DNA of 64,000 bases from Providencia alcalifaciens (GCF_915403165.1 NZ_OU659204.1:3844001-3908000); one strand, 5' to 3'; positions 48,106 to 59,305 are shown, numbered from the stretch's first letter. A program made the numbers and translations. Notes: generated from the sequence alone by a model not told the origin.

Positions 48106-49116
48106 TTATCTTTTTTTACCTCTAACCTTCTGAAATAAGTATTTAATGCCTGAAATACACCCTGCAAAAAATGCACCTTGTTTTAAAAGATGCTTATATT
48201 CTTTCTTTTTCTCTGCAAATTTAATTGCTGGCTTTAAATCATTTTCAGTCCACGGCGAAGAGGCTAAAGCATCATAAAATGGTTTTGCAGAAGGATATTT
48301 CGCCCATGTATGCCATGGTTTTGTTACCCCGGTATAATGGATTAAAGCTGTATCTGACGTAATAACACACTTATATTTTTGATGAGTTGAATCACTAAGC
48401 TCATTTTTGAGGGTATAAATAGTATTAAAACGTTGAGCTAACAAAACGAGCTGCTCTCTTAAAATTAAATTCAGTACATCTTGGTCTGGATATTTGTACA
48501 AATCTTTAGCGTTCGGCAACGATAGAAATTCAAAGCATTTTTTTGTCACTTGGTGACTATGCCATTCCTTGAGATTGACAAACATCACACCTGAATTGAA
48601 GTAGGTTTCACTAAGCTCTGCTACATTCAATCTTGTGCCACTTTTTTTACGAACACCAATTTCGTCTGCTACTACGCCCGCTACCACATCCTTGATAATA
48701 TCAGTAGATAAATTTAAGACATTCTGACAAACAACATCAGCATCTAAGTAAAGTGCATAATCATAATCACTTGATAGATATTCAAATGCAATCAAGCGAA
48801 AATACATTGCAGATGACCAAACCTCTGACGCCGGTAAAGTTTTAAGCAATGTATTATCAAGCTGATAAACATTAAATTCAGCAGAAAATTGCTCAGCAAT
48901 CGTGCTCAATTTATCTAGAAAACCTGGCTTAACCACATCTAGGAATAGATGGAATCTAAAAAAATTGGAAGGGTTATTCACCAGTAATGAAACTGCAGAT
49001 ACTCCTACACCAAATTGGTAGTTTTCGTCGGAGCCATAAATGATGTCAAAACCTTCAGATAACGGATCAACTTTACTACCTATTAATTGATACTTATTAA
49101 TAATTAAATTATCCAT
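48106..49116 (-). CDS. Glycosyltransferase family 8, outer-core LPS (WaaJ/WaaO-like)
   Basis: 336 residues from ATG 49116; a GTG three codons earlier is possible. GT8 retaining transferase: FDIIYGSDENYQFGVGVSA at the N-terminus, the D-x-D site YLDADVVCQN, YFNSGVMFVNLKEW, YPDQDVLN and LIHYTGVTKPWHTWAKYP, with the usual C-terminal Waa extension. Related to the GT8 gene two positions upstream, suggesting a past duplication. It likely adds Glc or Gal to the outer core. Overlaps or abuts the waaL stop. Confidence 0.87.
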   Translation of the reverse strand: MDNLIINKYQLIGSKVDPLSEGFDIIYGSDENYQFGVGVSAVSLLVNNPSNFFRFHLFLDVVKPGFLDKLSTIAEQFSAEFNVYQLDNTLLKTLPASEVWSSAMYFRLIAFEYLSSDYDYALYLDADVVCQNVLNLSTDIIKDVVAGVVADEIGVRKKSGTRLNVAELSETYFNSGVMFVNLKEWHSHQVTKKCFEFLSLPNAKDLYKYPDQDVLNLILREQLVLLAQRFNTIYTLKNELSDSTHQKYKCVITSDTALIHYTGVTKPWHTWAKYPSAKPFYDALASSPWTENDLKPAIKFAEKKKEYKHLLKQGAFFAGCISGIKYLFQKVRGKKR

Positions 49117-50347
49117 TATTTTCACTTATACACTTCGTAGGAACCGCGTTGAGCATCGCAATCAAAAGCCCAAGGATAAGCCCTAGAGGTTTTAAATCCA
49201 CTTGTTCAAACATACCTCGAACTACATAGAAACTAATCAAACTGATAAACAAAGCCAAAAATGAAAAGTAAACTAATGGATTTTCTATACTACGGCGAAT
49301 TCCTTGATAAGAAGTGTACCCCATAGACAGAGTCAGAAGTGTAAAAGAAGCTAATCCAAATATACCCGCACCAAACCATACTAATAACCATATGTTATGA
49401 GGACCAATTGACGTTCTGAATGTCCAGTCCGGATGTTGGGCGACTACACTATTGTATTTTTCATGGAAAATTTTATCGCCAATTCCATACCCTACTAATG
49501 GCTTCTCCATAATTAACTCAAAAGCCGTACCCTGAGTTCCATTTGTATACCGATAAGAACTGTCTGTCTGCTCTAATTTAAAAAAGAGCTTATTCGTCAT
49601 CTCTGGATATATTGTTTTCAACGAAATCAATCCAATAAGAGCAATTCCTATAACTGATGCAATTAATTTCCAAGGACGTTTAAAGCACAAGAAAATCCCG
49701 CCAGATGCAGCAATCGCTAACCAAGCCCCTCTAGATAGAGTTCCAAGTAATATAAATAAAAACACAATACAAAGAATATAAAAGTAAATTAACTTATTTT
49801 TAGGCAGTATGTACCAAAGAATCGGTAAAATTGGAAAGAAGAATGTTAGCGAATCAGATATATTTCTGAAATTATATGTTGTAAATGGAAGAATTCCATT
49901 CTGATACGCGATGATATAGCGCGCTAACTCAATTAACAACAATAGAACTAACGCAGCTAAATAACCAACTATGACTAATTTCGATATATCTGTTAGTTTT
50001 TCTCTATAAAGGATGATAGGAAAAAGTAAACCTAAGGATAAAACTCCATAATTCAATAAATTATTATTGATAAATTTTAGCGTTGCCTTTGTATCCAAAG
50101 AGTAAGAAACAGACACATACAAAGCGATAGAGAATAATAGCGTAAAATAAATTTCTTTATGCTTTAGCTTTTCAATAACTTTTTTTGAATCTAAGCATAA
50201 ATAACATAGCGCCGTAGCAATCATTAGATAAAATAGAATATGTTTATATCGGGTTACATCTTCAACAAAAAAAAGTATAAAAAATAGAAAAATCAATACG
50301 CTATTATATTTAGATAGTAGGTTTTGATGTTTATCTAAAAAGGACAT
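49109..50347 (-). CDS. waaL: O-antigen ligase WaaL
   Basis: Integral membrane ligase that joins undecaprenyl-linked O-antigen to lipid A-core on the periplasmic face. 412 residues with about 11-12 hydrophobic segments. Wzy_C-type features are visible: LLGTLSRGAWLAIAA, VGYGIGDKIFHEKY and the GPHNIWLLVWFGAGIFG segment with the conserved His of the large periplasmic loop. Lying in the waa operon rather than the O-antigen cluster supports ligase rather than polymerase. Confidence 0.9.
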   Translation of the reverse strand: MSFLDKHQNLLSKYNSVLIFLFFILFFVEDVTRYKHILFYLMIATALCYLCLDSKKVIEKLKHKEIYFTLLFSIALYVSVSYSLDTKATLKFINNNLLNYGVLSLGLLFPIILYREKLTDISKLVIVGYLAALVLLLLIELARYIIAYQNGILPFTTYNFRNISDSLTFFFPILPILWYILPKNKLIYFYILCIVFLFILLGTLSRGAWLAIAASGGIFLCFKRPWKLIASVIGIALIGLISLKTIYPEMTNKLFFKLEQTDSSYRYTNGTQGTAFELIMEKPLVGYGIGDKIFHEKYNSVVAQHPDWTFRTSIGPHNIWLLVWFGAGIFGLASFTLLTLSMGYTSYQGIRRSIENPLVYFSFLALFISLISFYVVRGMFEQVDLKPLGLILGLLIAMLNAVPTKCISENNG

Positions 50348-50366
50348 ATTTTTCTCAACCGTAAAA

Positions 50367-51380
50367 TTATTTGGTAATTTTTGCTAAAAAATACTGAGCC
50401 TGTGACTTAATGCCAAGCCAATATAGTTTTTGTTTAAATGAATGTTTTGCACTATATCTCAAATGGTTGCTACTTTTAGCTTTCAATAAAGGAATATCTT
50501 TCCACGGAGAAGCATTTTTAGCGTCTAAAAATGGCTTTGCAGTTGGATAATTAGCCCACTCATGCCATGGTTTCGTTGGGCCTATATAATGAATCAAAAT
50601 TGTACTGGATGTTATTGGATTTTCTTTTCGACCATCTTGCAGTTCATAATTAATACTATATTGTGTGTTATATTTTTGGTCTAAGTAGACAATTTTACCA
50701 GTTAACAACATGTTCAATATATCTTGGTCAAGATAGGAAATTTTAGCTTTAACTTCATCTTGAGATAACAGATTCATCGCCTTTAGTGATATATCATTTT
50801 CCTTCCAACTCACTAAATTTAAAACTAAGAAGCCAGCATTAAAATATCCATTAGCAATACTCGGGATCCCCAATGCATCAGCTCTTTTTTTCCACCAATC
50901 CGAATCTCTTTCAGGAACAGCAGCAACCACTTGATTTTCTGTAAATTCAAGCTCTAATAATTCACTTAATGAGCCTTGGCACATAATATCCGCATCCATA
51001 TAAATGATGCGCTCTAGTTGCTCAGAAAAGTAGTCTGCAATGATAAATCTAAAATACGTTGCGTAAGACCAATTTTTGGTGCTTGGTAACGACTTTAGTT
51101 GCTCACAATCGACTAAATATATCTTTATGCTTGTTTTATATTGCTCAGCTAACTCACGAAAAAGAGCCTCTTGCTCCGAATCAAAATAATCGGTAAAAAC
51201 ATGAAAACAAAATGATATTTCCACGTTATTCTTTAAGAGAGAGGCAATAGAAATTCCACAACCATATAAAAAATTACGGTCAATACCGTAAGAAATATTT
51301 AAACAATTATCTTTAGCAACCACATTTTTGGCTGTAAGATCAATTTGCTTTGTGATTGCACTTTCCTTATTAAAAAACAT
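50367..51380 (-). CDS. Glycosyltransferase family 8, outer-core LPS (WaaO/WaaI-like)
   Basis: 337 residues from ATG 51380, which has GAGAGACT upstream; a longer frame overlapping waaP begins at 51455. N-terminal NISYGIDRNFLYGCGISIASLL is nearly the WaaO/WaaI signature. D-x-D site YMDADIMCQG, YFNAGFLVLNLVSW, YLDQDILNMLL and LIHYIGPTKPWHEWANYPTAKPF follow. Expected to transfer Glc or Gal to the first outer-core hexose. It directly follows waaP, as in E. coli-type core operons. Confidence 0.9.
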   Translation of the reverse strand: MFFNKESAITKQIDLTAKNVVAKDNCLNISYGIDRNFLYGCGISIASLLKNNVEISFCFHVFTDYFDSEQEALFRELAEQYKTSIKIYLVDCEQLKSLPSTKNWSYATYFRFIIADYFSEQLERIIYMDADIMCQGSLSELLELEFTENQVVAAVPERDSDWWKKRADALGIPSIANGYFNAGFLVLNLVSWKENDISLKAMNLLSQDEVKAKISYLDQDILNMLLTGKIVYLDQKYNTQYSINYELQDGRKENPITSSTILIHYIGPTKPWHEWANYPTAKPFLDAKNASPWKDIPLLKAKSSNHLRYSAKHSFKQKLYWLGIKSQAQYFLAKITK

Positions 51381-51399
51381 GTTTAGTCTCTCTTTTTCT

Positions 51400-52197
51400 T
51401 TATAGCGACTTTCTGATCGTACGCGTTTTAATTTTGTCAGCTTTGCTTTTCGCATCTGCCATCAAACTAGACTCTTGGCTTAGTATTTCTTTTAACGGCA
51501 TTTCAAAATAAACCTTCATAAACCGGAAAATATCTCGCTGAGTTAAACCAATGTCTAATGAAGAAAAGTATAAACCAATTAAATCCTTATTTCGCCAGCG
51601 GGTAGGAACTGACGACCTTAACTGTGCGCGATGCAAATCGATGACTGAAATTTTTAAATCTTGCAGATTTTCCGTGAACGGTAGATGCAGTAAGAAATGG
51701 CAAATATAACAATCGCGATGGTTAATACCGATACGATGCATCTTACGTACCATCTCGGCAACTCGCTGGATCAACATTTGCTTAGTTTTGAATTTAGGCG
51801 GCTGGGTGGCCCAATTAGCGCAGTAATCTTCTAAACTCACTGTTGGAGTGAGGTCTTCAGTAATAATAAATGAATGACGTCGAAGTGGGTTCCACCCTTT
51901 TTGCCCAAAAGCGCGTCCATTCATGGTATCAACACCCGCTTCGGTCAATCGATGAATTGCATTCCATTCCCTGTCTGCACCTAAAACAGGTAAACGGAAT
52001 GAAAAGAAATTCTTCAAAACCTCTTTTAGCGTCGTGCCATAGTGAATCTTAATAAAATAGCTTTTATCATCAAGCTGAAAACGCAATGTTCTACGCGTTT
52101 CCAATGCACGAAAGACTTCACCATCCAGTTTATCTGTTTCAACAAATGGGTCTTTATCTTTCCATAATTCGGTAAAAGGTGGTTTTAACTCAACCAT
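51400..52197 (-). CDS. waaP: LPS core heptose I kinase
   Basis: Kinase that phosphorylates heptose I of the inner core, needed for outer-membrane stability. 265 residues, as in E. coli, ending RTIRKSL. Motifs: [45 protein letters not shown] and the catalytic [17 protein letters not shown] with [12 protein letters not shown] (kinase-like H-R-D and D). Overlaps waaG by 8 bp. Confidence 0.97.
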   Translation of the reverse strand: MVELKPPFTELWKDKDPFVETDKLDGEVFRALETRRTLRFQLDDKSYFIKIHYGTTLKEVLKNFFSFRLPVLGADREWNAIHRLTEAGVDTMNGRAFGQKGWNPLRRHSFIITEDLTPTVSLEDYCANWATQPPKFKTKQMLIQRVAEMVRKMHRIGINHRDCYICHFLLHLPFTENLQDLKISVIDLHRAQLRSSVPTRWRNKDLIGLYFSSLDIGLTQRDIFRFMKVYFEMPLKEILSQESSLMADAKSKADKIKTRTIRKSL

Positions 52198-53314
52198 TAG
52201 AGCATCCTAAAATAATATCGGCCGCTTTTTCCGGTAAACTATACAGATCTTCTGTATCCGCATAGTATTTAGCATTGTTTACCCACTGAGCTCGTTTTTG
52301 TGTATCTTGCAAGCTATCGCATAGAGCCTGATTTAAAACCGTCTGTTCAAACGGCTCATTAACCACCACGCCACATTGGGCTTTGTCAATAAACGAGGCA
52401 TAACCACACACTTCAGTGACTATAATTGGTAATCCAGCAACAATCGCTTCAAGCAGGACAATCCCAGCCGCTTCTTGGTAAGCCGGATGCATCAAAATAT
52501 CCGCAGCGGCCATTAGCTCCGCAATATCATTGCGTCCGCTAAAAAATGAAACTTGTTTAGCAATCCCTAATGTTTCCGCGAGTCGTTGATATTTAGCGGG
52601 TTTATCTTGCCCTACCACCATCAATAATGTGTTACTTCTGATGCTTTCAGGCAGTGCAGCCATCGCCTTGAGAGTTCTATCAACTCCCTTGCGTTTAAAA
52701 TCAGACCCAACTTGAAGCAGTAAAAATACAGACTCAGGAATTTGATTCTTTTCTCGATAAATACGCTTAGCATCCGCAATCTGTTGGTCATATTTTCGGT
52801 CAACGGCTATACCCGGAGTCAGCATGTGAAAGCGCTCATTTTCAGTTCCATAATGCTTTTCAAAATGGGCAATTTGATGGGGAGTGAGCATCATTAGCTG
52901 CGTTGCCTTTCCTTTCTGGAAGACGGCTTTTTCAAAAGCGGCATAATGTTTATAGCGCGGAGTCAACTTATAGAAAAAACCTTTTTCTTCAGCCACTTTT
53001 TGCGCATAGCAAACATCCGCAGCAAAATAAACATCCAGCTCAGGCATTTTATTAAAGCCAACAATTCTTTCTGCAGGATGTTGCTTCAGATGTGCCATTA
53101 CCCATTCACAATATTGGGCATTTCGTCCATGGTTAGTGCCTGAACTGGTAGGAACAATAATAATTTCAAATTGTTCTGGACGTTCACCTTCCCATGATTG
53201 GGTATAAACACGAATCTGGTGTCCACGAGCTTGGCAAGCCATCGCAATACGTAAAAAGTCGCGTTGTAGCCCACCAAATGGAAAATATTTATACAGACAA
53301 AATGCCAATACCAT
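52190..53314 (-). CDS. waaG: LPS core glucosyltransferase I
   Basis: GT4 enzyme that adds the first outer-core hexose to heptose II. 374 residues, same as E. coli, with [20 protein letters not shown] N-terminus ([16 protein letters not shown]), [40 protein letters not shown] and the donor block [21 protein letters not shown]. Lies between waaQ (one-base gap) and waaP (overlap). Nearly identical blocks make the assignment secure, although some related species use WabG, which transfers GalA, at this step. Confidence 0.95.
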   Translation of the reverse strand: MVLAFCLYKYFPFGGLQRDFLRIAMACQARGHQIRVYTQSWEGERPEQFEIIIVPTSSGTNHGRNAQYCEWVMAHLKQHPAERIVGFNKMPELDVYFAADVCYAQKVAEEKGFFYKLTPRYKHYAAFEKAVFQKGKATQLMMLTPHQIAHFEKHYGTENERFHMLTPGIAVDRKYDQQIADAKRIYREKNQIPESVFLLLQVGSDFKRKGVDRTLKAMAALPESIRSNTLLMVVGQDKPAKYQRLAETLGIAKQVSFFSGRNDIAELMAAADILMHPAYQEAAGIVLLEAIVAGLPIIVTEVCGYASFIDKAQCGVVVNEPFEQTVLNQALCDSLQDTQKRAQWVNNAKYYADTEDLYSLPEKAADIILGCSNG

Positions 53315-53315
53315 C

Positions 53316-54380
53316 TTAGTACCTTCCCATCATTGAGCGCATATTCATCGGCAGCATTTGCTCCGTTGCTTCAATCACATCACTCGCAGGGATCACGGAG
53401 AGATATTTTTTATTGCGGTCGAGTTCATCTCTAGGTGGCATATTTTCATAATCCCCCGCCCAGAATTTCACTACATTATCGCTCCATGGACGCCAGAAAA
53501 TATGGTTTGTGGCACCAAATAAGCAAACGATGGGAGTTTTAACCGCGGCAGCGATATGCATCGGTGCAGAATCGACACCAATAAAAAGGGCAGCATGCGC
53601 AATTAATGCGCCTAATTCAGGGAAGGATGTTTTTCCTGCAAGCTCAGTCGTTGGCCTAGTTTGGCAATTCTCTGCAATTTCATTCACACACGCTAAGTCT
53701 TCTTTGCTTGGGCCTGATGTTAATACCACTTGATAGCCACGAGACTGTAATGCATCAATGACAGCTGAGAATTTTTCATTATCCCAACATTTAAAAATTT
53801 GCCGAGCTGTTGGTTGGATCACGACATAGCTGCTGTGAACGCCAAGGTCTAACAGTCTTTGATCAATTTTTTTCCAATCATCTTGTGCATAAGACATGGT
53901 TAGGTCTGTTTTAAATTCTTGGATCCCTAACGGTTTTAATACAGAAAGATTATTTAAAACAACATGCTCCCCTTCAGGGGGGGTAAGATGCGTAAAGCTA
54001 TTTCGCCAAAATTTCGAATCTCGATGACCGAAATCGTGCGAAATCTTAGTTTCAGCGGGAATGGCGCGAACGAGCAACGAAACCATCCATTGGTCGGCAA
54101 GGTTAACTACCAAATCATACTGATTACGGCGTAATTTAAACAGCAGGCTTAAAAAGTTGCAGGCTTTGCTGATACCCCCACTTTTCTTACCTTTCATACC
54201 ATATAGCGTATGGATCTCTTGGTTTTCCGACAAAATGGGAATGGTGTCCTGATAAAGCAAAACATCAATCTGGGCATCAGGATAATTTTGCTTTAATGAG
54301 CTGATAACAGGCGTTGTCAGTAGCATGTCACCATGAAACCGCATCTTGATTACAAGAATTTTTTTATACTGTTTTTTCAC
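53316..54380 (-). CDS. waaQ: LPS core heptosyltransferase III
   Basis: GT9 enzyme that adds the branch heptose to heptose II. 354 residues. Matches E. coli WaaQ in KILVIKMRFHGDMLLTTPVI, IDVLLYQDTIPILSENQEI, YVVIQPTARQIFKCWDNEKFSAVID, FIGVDSAPMHIAAAV and LFGATNHIFWRPWSDN. Start codon is GTG at 54380, since no ATG fits; the ribosome site is weak. First gene of the seven-gene waa operon. Unlike E. coli, I see no JUMPStart/ops in its upstream region. Confidence 0.95.
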   Translation of the reverse strand: MKKQYKKILVIKMRFHGDMLLTTPVISSLKQNYPDAQIDVLLYQDTIPILSENQEIHTLYGMKGKKSGGISKACNFLSLLFKLRRNQYDLVVNLADQWMVSLLVRAIPAETKISHDFGHRDSKFWRNSFTHLTPPEGEHVVLNNLSVLKPLGIQEFKTDLTMSYAQDDWKKIDQRLLDLGVHSSYVVIQPTARQIFKCWDNEKFSAVIDALQSRGYQVVLTSGPSKEDLACVNEIAENCQTRPTTELAGKTSFPELGALIAHAALFIGVDSAPMHIAAAVKTPIVCLFGATNHIFWRPWSDNVVKFWAGDYENMPPRDELDRNKKYLSVIPASDVIEATEQMLPMNMRSMMGRY

Positions 54381-54543
54381 CAGGAGCTCTTAATCAGGTC
54401 TAGTAGATAAATTGATATGGATATTTGACAATAAAATGCGTTATTAATTCCATGAATACTGAATATGTTACTACGTTCAGATTAATGGTTATAGTTTTTA
54501 ATCAATATCCCAATGGATAGCCACTTTATAGCTAATTTTTGAC

Positions 54544-54570
54544 ATAAAAAAACCCAGCCTAAGCTGGGTT
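54544..54570 (-). terminator. Rho-independent terminator of rpmB-rpmG
   Basis: Eight-base stem AACCCAGC / GCTGGGTT (54551-54558, 54563-54570), four-base loop, followed on the minus strand by TTTTTTTAT. It lies about 20 bp past rpmG. Confidence 0.92.
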
Positions 54571-54591
54571 CTTCGTACGCAGAAAGCAAAA

Positions 54592-54762
<171 letters not shown>

Positions 54763-54770
54763 TTAGCTCC

Positions 54771-55028
<258 letters not shown>

Positions 55029-55260
55029 TCAGCTCGAGCTTTTTTGTTCTGGGCTTGACTGCCTCGTCAGGCTTAGGAGCCCATCTCAGCAAACTTTTAA
55101 GTGATCAACAAAATATATTTATCTTAGCAAAAAAATTTACTGAGATAGGCTCTTCTCGTCAAACCCGAGATCCTTAAAGGTGGCGTAGTATACGCTTTCA
55201 ATCGTTTTCACTCAAGCCCAACACAGCAAAAGTTGTCATTTTTTAGTCAAAAAAATGATT

Positions 55261-55926
55261 TTACAGCCATCCACGCTCAGCAAATGAGGTACAAGATTTG
55301 TGTCCAACCACAAAATGATCAAGTAATTTAATCCCCATAATGTCACAAGCACTCTGAATTCGCTCAGTAACGTACTTGTCTGCCATGCTTGGTTCAGGGT
55401 TTCCTGATGGATGATTATGAGCAAGTACTATCGCTCTGGCATTCATTTTCATGGCAAACCGGATAATTTCTCTTGGGTGTACTTCAACACGATTGATTGT
55501 GCCTTTAAACATCTCTTCATGGCAAATCACCTGATGCTGGTTATTCAAAAATAATACCATGAAAACTTCTCGCTCCTGCCCTGAAAACAATTCAAGTAAC
55601 CTCGATTTCAATGTATTAGGGTTATCCATAACATCATAACAAAGCACTTGTGCAGAAAAACAACGCCTTGCGAGTTCACTTGCTGCCTGCAACTGCGTTA
55701 ACTTGCAGGTTCCCATACCTTTACATTCAATCAATTTGTCATAGTCAGCTTGCACTAATAAATAGAGTGAACCAAACTCATGAAGTAAACGCTGAGCAAG
55801 TTGTAAAACGGGTTCACCCCGTGTTCCTGTACGTAAAAAAATGGCTAATAACTCTGCATCTGATAATGATGCCGCTCCATACGCCAACATTTTTTCTCGT
55901 GGTAAAAGCTCCGTGTATTCATGCAT
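55261..55926 (-). CDS. radC: RadC family JAB/MPN-domain protein
   Basis: 221 residues from ATG 55926, preceded by AAGGGG; the open frame reaches 55989. N-terminal helix-hairpin-helix part (LPREKMLAYGAASLSDAELLAIFLRTGTRG, and ECKGMGTCKLTQL), then the JAB metalloprotease-like domain with EVHPREIIRFA and LAHNHPSGNPEPSMADK, which carries H-x-H-x7-D. Once linked to DNA repair, its real role is unknown. The position between rpmB and coaBC is as in E. coli (yicR). Confidence 0.93.
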   Translation of the reverse strand: MHEYTELLPREKMLAYGAASLSDAELLAIFLRTGTRGEPVLQLAQRLLHEFGSLYLLVQADYDKLIECKGMGTCKLTQLQAASELARRCFSAQVLCYDVMDNPNTLKSRLLELFSGQEREVFMVLFLNNQHQVICHEEMFKGTINRVEVHPREIIRFAMKMNARAIVLAHNHPSGNPEPSMADKYVTERIQSACDIMGIKLLDHFVVGHKSCTSFAERGWL

Positions 55927-56108
55927 CGACTCATCCCCTTTTGTGCCGTTGCCTTCTTTGTAGCCAACCAACATATACAGAGCAATCATCTAAACTAGCC
56001 TTTGCGTAGCGCTTCGCAAAAATAGCATTGGGATACAAAATCGGCTCTCTCACCAAGCTCATTGATATGGTAAGATGCCCCCCATGTTGACCAAATCGGA
56101 CAGAGACC

Positions 56109-57365
56109 ATGACTCAACAAACTTCAGTTAACTCATTATTAGGTAAGCGAATTGTTCTTGGTATCAGTGGTGGAATAGCCGCTTATAAAATTCCTGAGCT
56201 CACTCGCCGACTGCGTGATGAAGGGGCATCTGTACGTGTTGTCATGACACCTGCGGCAAAAGCGTTCATTACACCTCTCACGTTGCAAGCCGTTTCCGGT
56301 TATCCGGTCGCTGATGATTTGCTAGACCCTGCAGCTGAAGCCGCCATGGGTCACATTGAATTGGCAAAATGGGCTGATATAATTATTTTAGCGCCAGCAA
56401 CTGCCGATTTAATCGCACGATTAACCACTGGCATGGCGAATGATTTACTCACGACAGTTTGCCTTGCATCTGCGGCACCTATTGCCGTCGTGCCTGCGAT
56501 GAATCAACAAATGTATCGCGCTGCGGCAACACAGGATAATTTAATCAGACTGCAACAACGCCAGTGTATGATTTGGGGCCCTGATGAAGGCAGCCAAGCA
56601 TGTGGTGATGTCGGTCCCGGGCGCATGATTGACCCATTAGCGATTGTGAAATTGGCAAGCCAGCATTTTCAATCATATTTAGGTCAGCAATCACGTTCAG
56701 ATCTAGATGGAATTTCAATCATGGTCACGGCAGGTCCAACCCGTGAAGATTTAGATCCTGTACGCTTTATCAGTAATCATAGTTCTGGGAAAATGGGTTT
56801 TGCCATCGCGCAAGCCGCCAGTGAACGCGGAGCGAACGTCACTCTCGTAGCAGGCCCTGTTAATTTGGCAACACCAAATGGTGTAAACCGCATTAACGTG
56901 ACGAGTGCCCTTGAGATGTATGAGCAAGTACACCAGTCTATTACCGAGCAAGATATTTTTATCGGCTGTGCTGCGGTGGCAGATTACCGTGCCAAAACCG
57001 TCGCTGAAAATAAAATTAAGAAACAAGGGGATGAAGTTTCCATTACCCTTGTGCAGAATCCTGACATTGTGGCAAGTGTAGGAAAACTGCCGCAAAATCG
57101 TCCATATGTAGTCGGTTTTGCGGCAGAAACCCAAAATGTCGAAGAATACGCACGACAAAAGCGCCAACAAAAGCAACTTGATTTAATTTGTGCGAATGAC
57201 GTTTCCTTAGCGGATAATGGTTTTAATAGTGATAACAATGCACTACATCTATTTGATGCCTATGGTGATGTTCGATTACCACACAGTAGTAAAATTGAAT
57301 TAAGCCACCATTTACTTGACGAGATACTCCAACGTTATGAAAAAAATCGATCTGAAAATTCTTGA
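56109..57365 (+). CDS. coaBC: Bifunctional phosphopantothenoylcysteine decarboxylase / phosphopantothenate-cysteine ligase
   Basis: Two successive steps of coenzyme A synthesis. 418 residues (406 in E. coli). The N-terminal FMN-dependent CoaC domain (about 1-195) has [19 protein letters not shown], His in [13 protein letters not shown], the PAMNQQMY motif and CGDVGPGRM. The C-terminal CoaB domain has [34 protein letters not shown] and NDVS. Overlaps dut by 29 bp, as coaBC-dut are coupled in enterics. Confidence 0.97.
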   Translation: MTQQTSVNSLLGKRIVLGISGGIAAYKIPELTRRLRDEGASVRVVMTPAAKAFITPLTLQAVSGYPVADDLLDPAAEAAMGHIELAKWADIIILAPATADLIARLTTGMANDLLTTVCLASAAPIAVVPAMNQQMYRAAATQDNLIRLQQRQCMIWGPDEGSQACGDVGPGRMIDPLAIVKLASQHFQSYLGQQSRSDLDGISIMVTAGPTREDLDPVRFISNHSSGKMGFAIAQAASERGANVTLVAGPVNLATPNGVNRINVTSALEMYEQVHQSITEQDIFIGCAAVADYRAKTVAENKIKKQGDEVSITLVQNPDIVASVGKLPQNRPYVVGFAAETQNVEEYARQKRQQKQLDLICANDVSLADNGFNSDNNALHLFDAYGDVRLPHSSKIELSHHLLDEILQRYEKNRSENS

Positions 57366-57792
57366 TGCCCGTATTGGGAACGAGTTTCCACTGCCAACTT
57401 ACGCAACCACTGGCTCTGCGGGTTTAGATTTACGTGCATGTCTTGATGCACCTATCGATTTAGCACCGGGTCAGACTGAATTGATCCCAACGGGTCTAGC
57501 TATCCATATTGCAGACGAGCAACTTGCGGCAGTGATTCTGCCACGTTCAGGTTTAGGCCATAAGCATGGTGTTGTTCTGGGTAACTTAGTCGGTTTAATC
57601 GATTCCGACTACCAAGGCCAACTGATGGTGTCTGTATGGAACCGTAGCGACAAAGCATTCACTGTTGAACCGGGTGAACGTATGGCACAAATGGTCTTTG
57701 TTCCTGTTGTTCAAGCGCAATTCAATATTGTAGATGACTTTGACGCGACTGAACGCGGTGAAGGTGGTTTCGGTCATTCTGGTCGCCAATAA
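57337..57792 (+). CDS. dut: Deoxyuridine 5'-triphosphate nucleotidohydrolase
   Basis: Hydrolyses dUTP to dUMP, limiting uracil in DNA and feeding thymidylate synthesis. 151 residues from ATG 57337, matching the E. coli start MKKID. All five trimeric dUTPase motifs are seen, including [47 protein letters not shown] and [10 protein letters not shown]. Confidence 0.97.
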   Translation: MKKIDLKILDARIGNEFPLPTYATTGSAGLDLRACLDAPIDLAPGQTELIPTGLAIHIADEQLAAVILPRSGLGHKHGVVLGNLVGLIDSDYQGQLMVSVWNRSDKAFTVEPGERMAQMVFVPVVQAQFNIVDDFDATERGEGGFGHSGRQ

Positions 57793-57820
57793 GTCGAACC
57801 TATTCACGTTGAAATACCGA

Positions 57821-57847
57821 ATATAGGCGTCCTACAAGCGCCTATAT
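57821..57847 (+). terminator. Hairpin after dut
   Basis: Nine-base perfect stem ATATAGGCG / CGCCTATAT with a nine-base loop, 29 bp past the dut stop. The T tract after it is weak (TTATG), so it may be an mRNA-stabilising hairpin rather than a terminator. Confidence 0.5.
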
Positions 57848-58011
57848 TTATGAACAAAAACAATCAGTGCGGTATTTTTTCACCTCGTGAATGTCTTAGA
57901 TTTGGTTATAATCTCTACATATTTTAAATCTGTTTTATTCTGAGTGTCACTTTACTCAGAGCGAAATTTTGGATAGTTTGTCTTGCTGTTTTAGCAGGGG
58001 TCTTATCAGAC

Positions 58012-58608
58012 ATGGCAGAGAATACAATACAAAAACGTAACAGACGTGATGAGATTTTACAGGCTCTTGCGTTAATGTTAGAAAGTAGCGATGGTAGCCA
58101 GCGTATTACAACGGCAAAACTCGCTGCAACAGTGGGTGTCTCAGAAGCTGCGCTATATCGTCATTTTCCAAGCAAAATGAAGATGTTCGACAGCTTAATT
58201 GAATTTATTGAAGATTCACTTGTTTCCCGCATCAACCTGATTTTAGCGGACGAAAAAGATACACTTGTCCGAATTAAACTGGTTTTAGCGCTAATTTTAG
58301 GTTTCTCTGAGAAAAACCCAGGATTAACGCGTATAATGACGGGTCATGCGCTAATGTTCGAGCAAGATAGGCTGCAAGGGCGCATTAACCAATTATTCGA
58401 ACGTATCGAATCACAGCTGCGACAAGTATTAAAAGAGAAAAAAATCCGTGATGGGCAAGGTTTTCTCCATGACGAATCACTATTAGCTTCTCAACTATTA
58501 GCCTTCTGTGAAGGTATGCTGTCCCGCTTCGTACGTTCTGAGTTTCGTTACCGTCCAACGGTAGAGTTCGAAGCTCGCTGGCCTTTAATTTTGGCTCAGT
58601 TACAATAA
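58012..58608 (+). CDS. slmA: Nucleoid occlusion factor SlmA
   Basis: TetR-family DNA-binding protein that blocks FtsZ ring assembly over the nucleoid. 198 residues, as in E. coli. Helix-turn-helix region [29 protein letters not shown] (about residues 30-58) and the C-terminal [18 protein letters not shown] are nearly identical to E. coli. Follows dut and converges with pyrE, as in E. coli. Confidence 0.97.
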   Translation: MAENTIQKRNRRDEILQALALMLESSDGSQRITTAKLAATVGVSEAALYRHFPSKMKMFDSLIEFIEDSLVSRINLILADEKDTLVRIKLVLALILGFSEKNPGLTRIMTGHALMFEQDRLQGRINQLFERIESQLRQVLKEKKIRDGQGFLHDESLLASQLLAFCEGMLSRFVRSEFRYRPTVEFEARWPLILAQLQ

Positions 58609-58631
58609 CCGCTTATTTATACTACTCACCC

Positions 58632-58660
58632 CGCCCATTATTGGGCGAGGGCTTTTTTTT
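58632..58660 (+). terminator. Rho-independent terminator of slmA
   Basis: Stem CGCCCA / TGGGCG (58632-58637, 58642-58647), extendable by further C-G pairs across a bulge, followed by eight T. Confidence 0.9.
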
Positions 58661-58663
58661 CAA

Positions 58664-59305
58664 TTAAATCCCGTACTGCTCACGATACGCTTTCATCGCA
58701 GCCAGATGAGGCTGCATATCGTCTTTTTCCGCTAAATACGTAATTAAATCGCTCATTGTGATGATCGAATACACTTTGCATCCGTAGTCACGTTCCACTT
58801 CCTGCACCGCAGAAATTTCACCCTTCCCTTTTTCTTGGCGATCTAAACACAGCAACACACCACTCAACGTTGCTTCTTGCTGTTTGATGATTTCCATCGA
58901 CTCACGAATTGCCGTACCTGCCGTAATCACATCATCGACAACCACAACACGTCCTTGCAGTGGGCTACCCACTAATGTGCCGCCTTCCCCGTGGTCTTTC
59001 GCTTCTTTACGATTAAAACAATATGGCATATCGATATCGTGATGTTCTGCTAACGCCACGGCGGTTGTGGTCGCAATCGGAATACCTTTATAGGCTGGAC
59101 CAAAAATCACATCACACTCAATTGCACTTTCTTTTAATGCTTGTGCATAAAAACGACCGACAAGAGCCAAGTCACGCCCTGTATTAAACAGCCCCGCATT
59201 AAAGAAATAGGGACTCTTACGACCTGATTTCAGCGTAAACTCACCAAATTTTAGTACCTGTTTTTTCATGGCAAGTTCAATAAAATCGCGCTGATAGGCT
59301 TTCAT
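58664..59305 (-). CDS. pyrE: Orotate phosphoribosyltransferase
   Basis: Adds ribose-5-phosphate from PRPP to orotate, giving OMP in pyrimidine synthesis. 213 residues, as in E. coli. Motifs: [46 protein letters not shown] and the PRPP site [13 protein letters not shown]. Second gene of rph-pyrE; the 137-bp gap holds an attenuator-type hairpin. Confidence 0.98.
   Translation of the reverse strand: MKAYQRDFIELAMKKQVLKFGEFTLKSGRKSPYFFNAGLFNTGRDLALVGRFYAQALKESAIECDVIFGPAYKGIPIATTTAVALAEHHDIDMPYCFNRKEAKDHGEGGTLVGSPLQGRVVVVDDVITAGTAIRESMEIIKQQEATLSGVLLCLDRQEKGKGEISAVQEVERDYGCKVYSIITMSDLITYLAEKDDMQPHLAAMKAYREQYGI

Noticed and set aside
54440..54480. ops element upstream of waaQ
   Set aside because: CGTAGTAAC lacks the CGGTAG core and no JUMPStart hairpin is nearby.
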